Source: a virus. Taken from it: a DNA stretch of 64,000 bases. The stretch spans positions 143,521 to 207,520 of the IMG/VR virus record IMGVR_UViG_3300044701_003953. One strand, given 5' to 3'. This document shows, in pieces, positions 17,208 through 24,277 of the stretch. Within the stretch, counting starts at the first letter, position 1. The number at the start of each line of letters is the position of its first letter. The position numbers and the translations under genes were made by a program. The notes under the pieces are model-generated. The model had not been told where the DNA came from. It was given only the letters and a program-made list of their open reading frames with translations, and did not search any database.

Positions 17208-17236
17208 ATTTTACTATCTTTTAAAAGATTAGTCAA
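17208..17236 (-). promoter_or_regulatory. Sigma-70-type promoter for the PP-loop operon
   Basis: TTGACT (17236-17231), a 17-base spacer and TAAAAT (17213-17208), 29 bases before the first ATG of the four-gene operon. Confidence 0.7.
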
Positions 17237-17256
17237 TAGACTTATGGTAGATTGTG

Positions 17257-17274
17257 CTGGGCCCGAGGGCCCAG
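17257..17274. terminator. GC-rich perfect inverted repeat after the isocitrate lyase gene
   Basis: CTGGGCCC-GA-GGGCCCAG, an 8-bp stem, lies 34 bases after the isocitrate lyase stop. There is no U-run, so it may be an mRNA 3' end stabiliser or a weak terminator rather than a classic intrinsic terminator. Confidence 0.4.
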
Positions 17275-17308
17275 GTTATGCTAAAATGGTTTTTCTAATA
17301 CGACTTGT

Positions 17309-18592
17309 TCAGTGGAACTGCTCTTCCTCTGTGGAACCTTTGAGGGCTTGTGTGGATGCGTCAGCTTCGATGGTCGTAGTGACAGCGTCGAAGTAACCTG
17401 TGCCTACTTCCCTTTGATGCTTAACAGCTTCAAAACCACGGCTCGCATCCGCGAACTCACGTTCTTGTAACTCCACGAAAGCAGACATACCGTTCCTAGC
17501 ATAACCATGAGCAAGGTCAAACATGCCATGATTAAGAGCATGGAATCCAGCAAGTGTGATGAATTGAAAACGGTAGCCCATTGCTCCAAGTTCACGTTGG
17601 AAACGGCTAATTGTGTCTGCATCTAAGTTCTTCCTCCAGTTGAATGATGGCGAGCAGTTGTAGGCTAACATCTTACCTGGATGGTGCTTGTGTACTTGCT
17701 CTGCGAATTCCTTCGCGAATTGTAAGTCGGGCTTTCCTGTTTCACACCACACGAGGTCTGCGTAAGGTGCGTAGGCGACGGCTCTGCTGACTGCTTGATC
17801 GATTCCGTTACGGGTTCTGTAGAATCCTTCAACAGTTCTTTCACCAGTAAGGAAAGGCTTGTCGTTGTCATCAATATCGCTAGTGATAAGGTCACCGGCT
17901 TCGGCATCAGTTCGTGCAATAACAAGAGTAGGCACGCCCATAACATCACTAGCGAGGCGAGCGGCAACAAGTTTATTGATGGCTTCTCTGGTTGGTACAA
18001 GGACTTTTCCTCCCATGTGTCCGCATTTTTTAGCAGACGCTAATTGGTCTTCGAAGTGTACACCAGCGGCACCAGCTTCGATCATGGCCTTCATCAGTTC
18101 AAATGCGTTTAACACGCCACCAAAGCCGGCTTCGGCATCAGCTACGATGGGTGCGAAGAAGTCGTGATCATCTTTACCTTCCATCCACTGTATCTGATCG
18201 GCACGACGAAACGTGTTGTTGATCTTGCGGACCACGGCGGGCACAGAGTTCACTGGATACAAGCTCTGATCAGGATACATCTCTCCGGCCAAGTTGGCAT
18301 CACCTGCCACTTGCCAACCGCTTAGGTATATGGCTTTGAGTCCTGCTTTGACTTGCTGTAACGCCTGCATGCCTGTCAACGCACCCAAGGTGTTGACATA
18401 GTCCTCAGTGGTCAGTAGGTTCCATAATTTCTTGGCTTGGTCTATCGCGAACTGATCGGGATATACACGACTGCCTTGCAAGCGAACTACATCATCGGCG
18501 GTGTAGTCTCGTTTGATGCCCAACCACCTTGGGTTGGTACTCCAATCCTGTTGTATCTGATAGGCTTTCCAGCTACGAGTGTTTTCAGACAT
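17309..18592 (-). CDS. aceA: Isocitrate lyase
   Basis: It cleaves isocitrate to glyoxylate and succinate, the first step of the glyoxylate shunt. The 427 residues (E. coli AceA has 434) carry the catalytic signature KKCGHMGGK with Cys190, the SGWQ segment (91-94), the metal-binding DAEAGFGG region, the CSPSFNW block and TLAGFH, all intact. GAGGAG lies 8 bases before the ATG and a perfect TATAAATA late motif lies upstream, so it is set up as a late phage gene. No malate synthase is seen in the window. The gene appears less AT-rich than the PP-loop genes beside it, which fits acquisition from a proteobacterial host. Confidence 0.95.
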   Translation of the reverse strand: MSENTRSWKAYQIQQDWSTNPRWLGIKRDYTADDVVRLQGSRVYPDQFAIDQAKKLWNLLTTEDYVNTLGALTGMQALQQVKAGLKAIYLSGWQVAGDANLAGEMYPDQSLYPVNSVPAVVRKINNTFRRADQIQWMEGKDDHDFFAPIVADAEAGFGGVLNAFELMKAMIEAGAAGVHFEDQLASAKKCGHMGGKVLVPTREAINKLVAARLASDVMGVPTLVIARTDAEAGDLITSDIDDNDKPFLTGERTVEGFYRTRNGIDQAVSRAVAYAPYADLVWCETGKPDLQFAKEFAEQVHKHHPGKMLAYNCSPSFNWRKNLDADTISRFQRELGAMGYRFQFITLAGFHALNHGMFDLAHGYARNGMSAFVELQEREFADASRGFEAVKHQREVGTGYFDAVTTTIEADASTQALKGSTEEEQFH

Positions 18593-18618
18593 TAGTTGAT
18601 CTCCTCAGTGTTCTTAGA

Positions 18619-18626
18619 TATTTATA
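18619..18626 (-). promoter_or_regulatory. T4-type late promoter TATAAATA for isocitrate lyase
   Basis: Perfect T4 consensus 26 bases before the isocitrate lyase ATG, with the ribosome site GAGGAG in between. Confidence 0.7.
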
Positions 18627-18710
18627 TTGCTCTGCAATAGCAAATTTCAATGTTGGCCGTACGGGTTTTTTCCGAACCCAGGAGCAGGCCATACCAAATA
18701 TAGATCAGGG

Positions 18711-18863
18711 TTACTGTTCTGCTGATTCTCGGCAGCTAGGACACCCGCATTCTGTACAGGAGTCGCAGTCGAGGCAACTGTGTCCGCAGTGTTTTGTGCA
18801 TCCACAGGGGCATTTTGGCAAGAGTCGTTGGTAGGCTTCGATATCATCGATGTAATTCTCCAT
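18711..18863 (-). CDS. 50-residue Cys-rich miniprotein
   Basis: AAAGGAG lies 7 bases before an ATG at 18863, opening a 50-residue frame with ten Cys and two His between residues 18 and 44, in CPCGC, CGHSC, LDCDSC, ECGCPSC spacing. The N-terminus is acidic and uncharged by Cys. The spacing suits binding of two zinc ions or an iron-sulfur/metal cluster; metallothionein-like binding or a zinc-ribbon adaptor are options. It lies between the isocitrate lyase and DUF3008 genes and has a late motif immediately upstream. A 66-codon ORF in another frame overlaps it but has the weaker start. Confidence 0.7.
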   Translation of the reverse strand: MENYIDDIEAYQRLLPKCPCGCTKHCGHSCLDCDSCTECGCPSCRESAEQ

Positions 18864-18881
18864 GTCCGGCTCCTTTTTGTT

Positions 18882-18889
18882 TATTTACC
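18882..18889 (-). promoter_or_regulatory. T4-type late promoter motif GGTAAATA
   Basis: 18 bases before the ATG of the Cys-rich gene. It lies in the loop of an imperfect inverted repeat, 18863-18869 with 18888-18895. Confidence 0.5.
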
Positions 18890-18903
18890 GGGACACTGGA
18901 CTA

Positions 18904-19443
18904 TTACTCGACTTTACCCCAACCCGTTTTGGCACGGATGGCAAAGGCCAACTCTCGCATACGACCATATTCGGGACTGCCCTTGGGATGTGGCCCTGAC
19001 TTTTTAAGTGCGTTGTAGGCTTTGACAAGTTCCGATTTGGTCTTGCCAGCATACTTGCCACGCTCTTCGGGGCCGACTTGTGTGTCTGTGCCCCATTTTT
19101 CTGCTAATGCCTTAGGGTTCTTGGCTAGAGCGATGCGATCGGCGAAAGTGACACGATCCTTGGGCGGGGCCAGTTTCGCGAGTTGTTCGCGGTCTAAGGC
19201 TTCTTGGGGTTTCTTTTCAGGGAGACCTTTATGTGGTGTCTTGGCGAAATCCTTGACATCACTTTTCTTCATGGTGCGAGCAGTTTGTTTGAGTTCCTTG
19301 CTGGCGCCTGGAATACGCTCGCCTTTTTGCATGGCATGCACCATGCCCATGTAACGCTGTTGGGCTTTGCTGACAGCACGCTCGGCCAGAGCGATTGCAG
19401 CACGCAGTTCGCGTGCCTCGTTGATGAATTCTTGGCTTTTCAT
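18904..19443 (-). CDS. DUF3008-containing small basic protein
   Basis: 179 residues. SKAQQRYMGM...GASKELKQTARTMKKSDVKDFAKTPHKGLPEKK (given in parts; residues 25-78) matches the DUF3008 family, short basic proteins found in bacteria and phages with unknown role. The rest is a Lys/Pro-rich linker with DREQLAKLAPP and a C-terminal region rich in Gly and Lys. AGGAGG precedes the ATG. The basic composition suits nucleic-acid or capsid interior binding, which is an inference. It is in a row of small late proteins next to dps. Confidence 0.7.
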   Translation of the reverse strand: MKSQEFINEARELRAAIALAERAVSKAQQRYMGMVHAMQKGERIPGASKELKQTARTMKKSDVKDFAKTPHKGLPEKKPQEALDREQLAKLAPPKDRVTFADRIALAKNPKALAEKWGTDTQVGPEERGKYAGKTKSELVKAYNALKKSGPHPKGSPEYGRMRELAFAIRAKTGWGKVE

Positions 19444-19461
19444 TACGCCCTCCTTGGCGTG

Positions 19462-19896
19462 TTATTTGAGACTTGCTCTCAACATCCAGGAGTGTTTGCG
19501 GTGTGCGTCCATGCGCTCGGCCAGGAAGTTGGCAAGACCGTCTTCCCCAGCTTCAGTGGCCATGTCAAATACACGCTTAAGGATCTTGACCATCTTGTCA
19601 GAATCTTCTAGCAGTTCTTGGCACATGTCTTCAGCGGCTAGGATAGCAGTCTCGTCATCGACCATGCTGAGCATGGAGAAGCGGGTGAACGAGCCCGGGG
19701 TATAAGAATCTAGCTTGCGTATGTTTTCCGCGAACAGATCGATGCTACCGTATACTTCTTCGTAGATACCTCCAAACAGTTCGTGGAACTGTGCGAAGTG
19801 TATGCCTTCCACGTTCCAGTGGAAGTTGTGTGCTTTTAGATAAAACGCGAACTCGGATGAGAACGCGATCTTCATGGCTTTTTTAAGCTCGTCCAT
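19462..19896 (-). CDS. dps: Dps-like ferritin-fold DNA/iron protection protein
   Basis: Dps dodecamers oxidise iron at subunit interfaces and protect DNA. In this 144-residue protein the ferroxidase ligands have exactly the Dps spacing: His26 (HNFHWNV), His38 (FAQFHELF), Asp53 and Glu57 (DLFAENIR). That gives 12, 15 and 4 residues between them, as in E. coli Dps. The N-terminal DNA-binding lysine tail is short and the protein is somewhat smaller than E. coli Dps (167). It is located among late-type small genes and may be packaged or made to limit oxidative damage during infection. Confidence 0.85.
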   Translation of the reverse strand: MDELKKAMKIAFSSEFAFYLKAHNFHWNVEGIHFAQFHELFGGIYEEVYGSIDLFAENIRKLDSYTPGSFTRFSMLSMVDDETAILAAEDMCQELLEDSDKMVKILKRVFDMATEAGEDGLANFLAERMDAHRKHSWMLRASLK

Positions 19897-19908
19897 AGTA
19901 ATCAGTCC

Positions 19909-20697
19909 TTAGATGTCGTAGCCGGATTCTTTCATCTCGGCCAAGTATTTACTGACCTCTTCAGCTGTGACACTACGGCTTTCGTTGGATCGTACTGACC
20001 AGTCTACTTTGATGTCTTTGACAGTCTTGCCTTGTTTGGCGAAATGCTGTTTGATCATGTCTGTGTAGCCTTCGTCACTGCGAAGTCTCACTGTGACTTT
20101 GCTACCATCGTCGAAAGTGACTTCGGCTTCATGATGTTCACCGGGGCGCAGGCTTTCGTTGGTTTCGATGTCACCCTCGCTATATTCGTCTACGATTTTA
20201 TCCCAAAGTATCTCGATCATCTTGTCGTGGTCGTTGATGACATCCGTCATGCCTTTTGCGGCCAACTCGTCTTTGAGTTCTTCCATCATGTTTTGTAGGA
20301 CATCTGCTGTACCTGGTCCTAAGTCACCTTCGAGAGCAGCGATCAGATCTTCTTCATCACCGCGTGTAGCCAAGGCATGTAGATCGATATCGATTTCGCT
20401 CATAAAGCCTTCCGCTACACCTTGCTCTGCGCTTTCCCTTGGGCCCATGCTCTGTAGTGTGCGTTCCACTTGTTTGACCCATCCGCTGACGTCGGAGGTG
20501 CCGATCTCTTCAGTGTCACCCACGAAGTCTGCTACGTCGTCGATGGCAGCGATCACTTTGTCGACGCCATAGGTCTTGATGAGGTCAAGGTGTTGACCCA
20601 TGATGCGACGTGCTACAGCACCGGCTACAGCATCACGGTCTTCCTTGACCACTACTCGAGTCTTGAGTCTGAATGGTCCAAATTCATCTAAAAGCAT
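19909..20697 (-). CDS. Unknown phage protein with an EQGVAEG segment
   Basis: 262 residues, acidic and helical with a beta-rich C-terminal third (HHEAEVTFDDGSKVTVRLRS). No domain recognised. Residues 91-97 read EQGVAEG, followed by GFMSEIDIDL, a small polar linker that could be a flexible joint or cleavage site. AGGA lies upstream of the ATG. It sits between the dps gene and a small Ala/Gln-rich protein gene, in a run of presumably late genes. Virion or scaffold role is possible but not shown. Confidence 0.6.
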   Translation of the reverse strand: MLLDEFGPFRLKTRVVVKEDRDAVAGAVARRIMGQHLDLIKTYGVDKVIAAIDDVADFVGDTEEIGTSDVSGWVKQVERTLQSMGPRESAEQGVAEGFMSEIDIDLHALATRGDEEDLIAALEGDLGPGTADVLQNMMEELKDELAAKGMTDVINDHDKMIEILWDKIVDEYSEGDIETNESLRPGEHHEAEVTFDDGSKVTVRLRSDEGYTDMIKQHFAKQGKTVKDIKVDWSVRSNESRSVTAEEVSKYLAEMKESGYDI

Positions 20698-20699
20698 TT

Positions 20700-21044
20700 T
20701 TATTGTCCTGTCTTCTGTTGTGCTTTTTGTAGTGTATTCTTGATCTGTGGAGCAAGGGTAGGATCGGCTAATGCTTTTTCTACCGCCCCAGCGATACCTG
20801 CGGCATTGGCGGGATCTTCAGCATCTTTGTTGGGATCGATTTCGACACCAGCTCCTTTGAGTTGGTTGAGATTTTGTTTGAGTTTCTGTGCTTGCTGTGC
20901 AGCCTGCGCGGGATCAGAAGTCGTAGTTTGAGCATTGTCTGCTCCAAACTCACGCACACGCTTGATGGGTTTCTTGAATAAAGGTGTGGCTACTGTAGCG
21001 ATAGCGCCGGAAGTTGTTTCTTTGATGATGTCGGTGATTTTCAT
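20700..21044 (-). CDS. Ala/Gln-rich small protein of unknown function
   Basis: 114 residues from the ATG at 21044. The N-terminus MKITDIIKETTSG is followed by a low-complexity Ala/Gln stretch (QAAQQAQKLKQNLNQL) that may be a coiled coil. A TATAAATA motif ends 5 bases before this ATG and no Shine-Dalgarno is present, so a leaderless transcript is likely. Longer in-frame starts would run into the previous gene and cross the promoter. No domain recognised. Confidence 0.6.
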   Translation of the reverse strand: MKITDIIKETTSGAIATVATPLFKKPIKRVREFGADNAQTTTSDPAQAAQQAQKLKQNLNQLKGAGVEIDPNKDAEDPANAAGIAGAVEKALADPTLAPQIKNTLQKAQQKTGQ

Positions 21045-21049
21045 AACAA

Positions 21050-21057
21050 TATTTATA
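21050..21057 (-). promoter_or_regulatory. T4-type late promoter TATAAATA placed against a start codon
   Basis: Perfect consensus with only 5 bases (TTGTT) between its last A and the ATG at 21044. Confidence 0.65.
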
Positions 21058-21066
21058 ATCCCAGAA

Positions 21067-21372
21067 TTAAATAGAAAACTCGAAATTTGCTGGTTGATCA
21101 TTGATACGCACATTACTGATTCTCAGCATATCTCGTGGATCATTAAGTTTTTCTACCTTTAAGCGATGCGCCCCTGGCCCCAGCTTTACTGTGATCAGTT
21201 CTTCAACATAAGTGTCTTCGTGTTGCCAGACATAGGTACGTTCAGTCAAAAGATCCGAGTCCACATATATGCGATAGGCAGGTCGATACACATAAGCACC
21301 AGTTAACCCATGGGGTATATCTTCGCCGGACCAGCGTACATCAATACGTATCTCTATCTGCCGGTCATTCAT
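21067..21372 (-). CDS. Small beta-rich phage protein, function unknown
   Basis: 101 residues, predicted all-beta by eye, with alternating hydrophobic strands (EIRIDVRW, RTYVWQHE, ELITVKLGPGAHRLKVEKLND). It resembles the small immunoglobulin- or jelly-roll-like accessory proteins common in virions. The ATG overlaps the nucleotidyltransferase gene by 8 bases. The protein at 22733-23236 has a comparable LSIRFLNKT region and may be related in role. No family assigned. Confidence 0.6.
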   Translation of the reverse strand: MNDRQIEIRIDVRWSGEDIPHGLTGAYVYRPAYRIYVDSDLLTERTYVWQHEDTYVEELITVKLGPGAHRLKVEKLNDPRDMLRISNVRINDQPANFEFSI

Positions 21373-22702
21373 CGCTGAAAATCCCTGGTGGGATTCCTCG
21401 TGCTCCTACTCCGCCTTTTTTCCTAAGAGCGGATAGGTCTCTGTAAGCCTTTAGCAAAGCATCGAGCATGACGGGCATCGGAGATTTCTGTAACAGATAT
21501 TGTGCCTGACGAACTTGGTCGGCATCCATGCTAGACATCCTGTCTGACAGATCTTTAAAGTTATTTGCCAGTTTTTTATGTAATGTCGCGATAGTCAGGC
21601 GTCCGTACCCGGGTATCAATACTTCACTGTCGGACATTGGATTTGTGGGATCCTTAGCGTATAAACTTTCGATAAGGTTGAACGCTTTCATCATCTTTTT
21701 CAATGTATTTGTTTTTACATCAACAGTCATCGAAGTGCTGTATCTTGGATCGCGGGCCATCTTTTTATTTGATGCTACGACACCGACTCCGGCCGCATCT
21801 TCATTAGAATGACGTCGATTTAGCCAATCTTTTTCTTGGTGGGCATCTCGACCGTTTCTTCCTAATATCCTGCTGGCATTCCGGTCCCCGCGAGCTATGG
21901 CCCGGATTTCTTGATCTATCTCGCCCTTTACTGAGTCTTTGCTGATATTTTGAATATTTTTCGCTGTGCGTAACGCGATTAATGCATCACGTGCTGTACC
22001 GGCATCAGTGGTGGCACAGCCCGGAGTTCCTGCGACGCATGCGGCCACTGCCGCGGCACCGAGAGCTTGCTTCCATCCTTCGGTAACGACCAGTTTCTGG
22101 TCCATGATGTGCTTTGCTTCTTCACTATAGCGTCCAAACAAGTCGGCGATTATCTGCTTACGAGTCGCAGGGTCGGCATCTTTGTACTGCTGTCGCACTT
22201 CTGTTGCTGACCGCATAGGCGCCCCAAGAACGGTGAAGTCCACCGTAGGTACCGTTAGGATATAGCCCGTCTTGTCGAATGTATCGGCATCTTTTAGATC
22301 TGCGGGCAGAGGCTGGAAATATGTTGGGCTACCGTCTTTTTTAGTTCCCATACGGAAACGAGGATCTTCGGCCATGTCTTTTTCGCTGACCGCGAAGATC
22401 AATATAGTCGATTCTGCTGGATAATTTGCTGTTAGCTCAGGGACCTTGTAGGGTTCACGGCTTTCGATCACACGATCCATTGGCACCCCTGTGAGCGCCA
22501 TGAACACGGATTTGTCTGAAAAGTTGAAAGGACTCTTGGGGGGATCTACTTTGTTGCTGGTAGCGATGTAGACGCGATCTCGGCCAAATTTCTTGACGAG
22601 ATAGTCATACACCGCTTTATGCCCTTTGTGGAAGGGTTGGAAGCGTCCGGGGTAGACTACGACAAGATTTTGCGTGTCTTCAAATAAATCAGCAACAAAC
22701 AT
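21365..22702 (-). CDS. Nucleotidyltransferase (HxGH type) fused to a long C-terminal region
   Basis: 445 residues. The N-terminal 200 form a cytidylyltransferase-like adenylyl/cytidylyltransferase domain: PGRFQPFHKGH (18-28) with the HxGH motif, and RSATEVR (164-170) in place of the family ISGTxxR. Such domains make CDP- or NAD-type products. The C-terminal 240 residues are not recognised. At 212-230 a hydrophobic Ala/Val stretch ending in TPGC resembles a lipoprotein signal placed inside the protein, and further on DPRYSTSMTVDV looks like a conserved phage segment. The C-terminus ends in a Gly/Pro tail. A late motif lies upstream. Confidence 0.75.
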   Translation of the reverse strand: MFVADLFEDTQNLVVVYPGRFQPFHKGHKAVYDYLVKKFGRDRVYIATSNKVDPPKSPFNFSDKSVFMALTGVPMDRVIESREPYKVPELTANYPAESTILIFAVSEKDMAEDPRFRMGTKKDGSPTYFQPLPADLKDADTFDKTGYILTVPTVDFTVLGAPMRSATEVRQQYKDADPATRKQIIADLFGRYSEEAKHIMDQKLVVTEGWKQALGAAAVAACVAGTPGCATTDAGTARDALIALRTAKNIQNISKDSVKGEIDQEIRAIARGDRNASRILGRNGRDAHQEKDWLNRRHSNEDAAGVGVVASNKKMARDPRYSTSMTVDVKTNTLKKMMKAFNLIESLYAKDPTNPMSDSEVLIPGYGRLTIATLHKKLANNFKDLSDRMSSMDADQVRQAQYLLQKSPMPVMLDALLKAYRDLSALRKKGGVGARGIPPGIFSDE

Positions 22703-22723
22703 GTGGATTCCATTTCGTTGCTG

Positions 22724-22731
22724 TATTTATG
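22724..22731 (-). promoter_or_regulatory. T4-type late promoter motif CATAAATA
   Basis: 21 bases before the ATG of the nucleotidyltransferase fusion gene. Confidence 0.6.
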
Positions 22732-22732
22732 G

Positions 22733-23236
22733 TTAGAGATTCTCTAGCAACCAGATATAAAAAGGGCTACCGAACTTGATATCGTACGATCCGTTCCATC
22801 CCATATGCCGTATACCGGGTATTTCTGTGACTCCGGATTCACCTTTGTAAGTGACTGGCTGATCGAGTTTGTAGATGCCATATCTTGCTTCGTCACCGTA
22901 ATCTGCACCAATTGGAATATCAACGGTATCTATTTCAAGATTTTCAACGACTAATAACATGTCTTTGGCTATAGACATATTTTCTTCGGTGTAGTCATCG
23001 GCTTTAACTGTTTGATCGGGAGTTTTATTTAAAAAACGTATCGATAAAATATGATCAGTTGATTCCCGGAATTCTTTTGCAAATTCGTGATATTCAACTT
23101 CCCCACTGGGCGCAGTTATTTCTGATTCCTTGATAACTTCACCGTTAACGAGTATCTGGAAGAGTGGCTTTTTATCCCAGTATATACCCGATAAACCTAT
23201 TTTTATTAAAAGTTTTTCTGAAAATTCTTTTGACAT
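22733..23236 (-). CDS. Unknown beta-rich phage protein
   Basis: 167 residues from the ATG at 23236, which has AAGGA 9 bases upstream; a TTG further upstream has none. The sequence has beta-type patterning (KPLFQILVNGEVIKES, HILSIRFLNKT, MLLVVENLEIDTVDI) and ends in a hydrophobic PFYIWLLENL. It resembles small virion-associated beta proteins. No family recognised. Confidence 0.6.
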   Translation of the reverse strand: MSKEFSEKLLIKIGLSGIYWDKKPLFQILVNGEVIKESEITAPSGEVEYHEFAKEFRESTDHILSIRFLNKTPDQTVKADDYTEENMSIAKDMLLVVENLEIDTVDIPIGADYGDEARYGIYKLDQPVTYKGESGVTEIPGIRHMGWNGSYDIKFGSPFYIWLLENL

Positions 23237-23241
23237 TTTTC

Positions 23242-24063
23242 TCAATCCTTGGTATTTTGCTGCGACATAGTCATGGCTAGTGCTGCCGGTAAAGATACGT
23301 TATCGGGGTTCTGAGACGCATCAATTTTTTGGAATTTAGGCATCTGGTCGAGATTTCCGGCGAATTCGTGATGCCCGATATGATTCAACAACACTTTTCC
23401 GTGTGCCCATATTTCTCCACCTAGGGCTTGCCAACGACGACAAAAAGTCCAATCCTCACTGAGATAGTGTCCTTTTTCGTCGATGATAGTATCGAAGATA
23501 GAATACATGTAAGGCTCGTACTGTTTGCCCAGATTCACATCGTCAACGTATTTACATTCGGGGTGTGCGGAGCAAAGTTTTTCATAAACATGACGTTTGA
23601 ATAGCAAGAACCCGGTGCCGGCGGTATCTACAGTAAACATATCTCCGGATACTTTAGTGGTCTCGGCAAGATTGATCACATAGTTGGACGGAAGACTTTT
23701 CTTGGGATATAATCCTGCGACGACGTCGCGATCCTGTATTATCATCTGGAATATCGACTCGGGCTGGAATCTGATATCGGCGTCAATGAACATGAAATGG
23801 GTCGCTTCTGTGTTGGACATCATTTTCGCCATGAGATTGTTCCGGGCTCTCGTGACCAGACTCTCATTAACCATAGTATCAAGACTCCATCGCATGCCGA
23901 TGTTCTGGGCGAACAACACAAATTTCAAAAAACTTGTGAATGTGGGTTCGCTAATTTGCCCACCATAGCACGGTATTCCAACATGGAGATTTATTTTTGA
24001 AAAATCAAAGTTGGGGGTATTGGGCACAGCCGCAGGTTTGCTAGATTTACTCTTTTTAGACAT
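23242..24063 (-). CDS. GT-A-type glycosyltransferase-like protein
   Basis: 273 residues. HVGIPCYGG opens a GT-A Rossmann half, MFIDADIRFQPE contains a DxD-like motif (DAD) for metal and nucleotide-sugar binding, and DWTFCRRW is in the place of the ED catalytic motif of GT2-like enzymes. The N-terminal 20 residues are basic and Pro-rich. Upstream is a 54-residue gene with a late promoter. Such proteins often modify glycans on tail fibres or host receptors; the substrate is unknown. Confidence 0.7.
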   Translation of the reverse strand: MSKKSKSSKPAAVPNTPNFDFSKINLHVGIPCYGGQISEPTFTSFLKFVLFAQNIGMRWSLDTMVNESLVTRARNNLMAKMMSNTEATHFMFIDADIRFQPESIFQMIIQDRDVVAGLYPKKSLPSNYVINLAETTKVSGDMFTVDTAGTGFLLFKRHVYEKLCSAHPECKYVDDVNLGKQYEPYMYSIFDTIIDEKGHYLSEDWTFCRRWQALGGEIWAHGKVLLNHIGHHEFAGNLDQMPKFQKIDASQNPDNVSLPAALAMTMSQQNTKD

Positions 24064-24080
24064 TCGGTGACTTTGGGGTA

Positions 24081-24245
24081 TTAAGCGATTTGTAGTTCGA
24101 CCAATGATCTTTCACCGGCGAGCTCTTGGACCACTTGTTCCAAGCTCCTTAGATCTGGGTTGCCCAATAAAGGATGCTCTTCTTCGGTGTCTTTGAGTAG
24201 TCGGCTGATTTTAATCACCAACACTTGTTCTTGGAGTTTTGCCAT
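24081..24245 (-). CDS. 54-residue small acidic/helical protein
   Basis: An ATG at 24245 with AAGGA 7 bases upstream opens a 54-codon frame: MAKLQEQVLVIKISRLL then DTEEEHPLLGN and SLEQVVQELAGERSL. Predicted two helices with an acidic linker; no family recognised. The late promoter AATAAATA at 24270-24277 lies 24 bases upstream. This frame fills what would otherwise be an empty 200-base stretch. Confidence 0.7.
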   Translation of the reverse strand: MAKLQEQVLVIKISRLLKDTEEEHPLLGNPDLRSLEQVVQELAGERSLVELQIA

Positions 24246-24269
24246 TTTGCGTTCCTTGAATAATAGTAG

Positions 24270-24277
24270 TATTTATT
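24270..24277 (-). promoter_or_regulatory. T4-type late promoter motif AATAAATA
   Basis: 24 bases before the ATG of the 54-residue gene. Confidence 0.6.

Noticed and set aside
18647-18847. 66-codon open frame overlapping the Cys-rich gene
   Set aside because: Its GGAG is farther from the ATG and it runs out of frame through the Cys-rich frame, which has the better ribosome site and dense Cys pattern. It was left out as a probable shadow, though not excluded.
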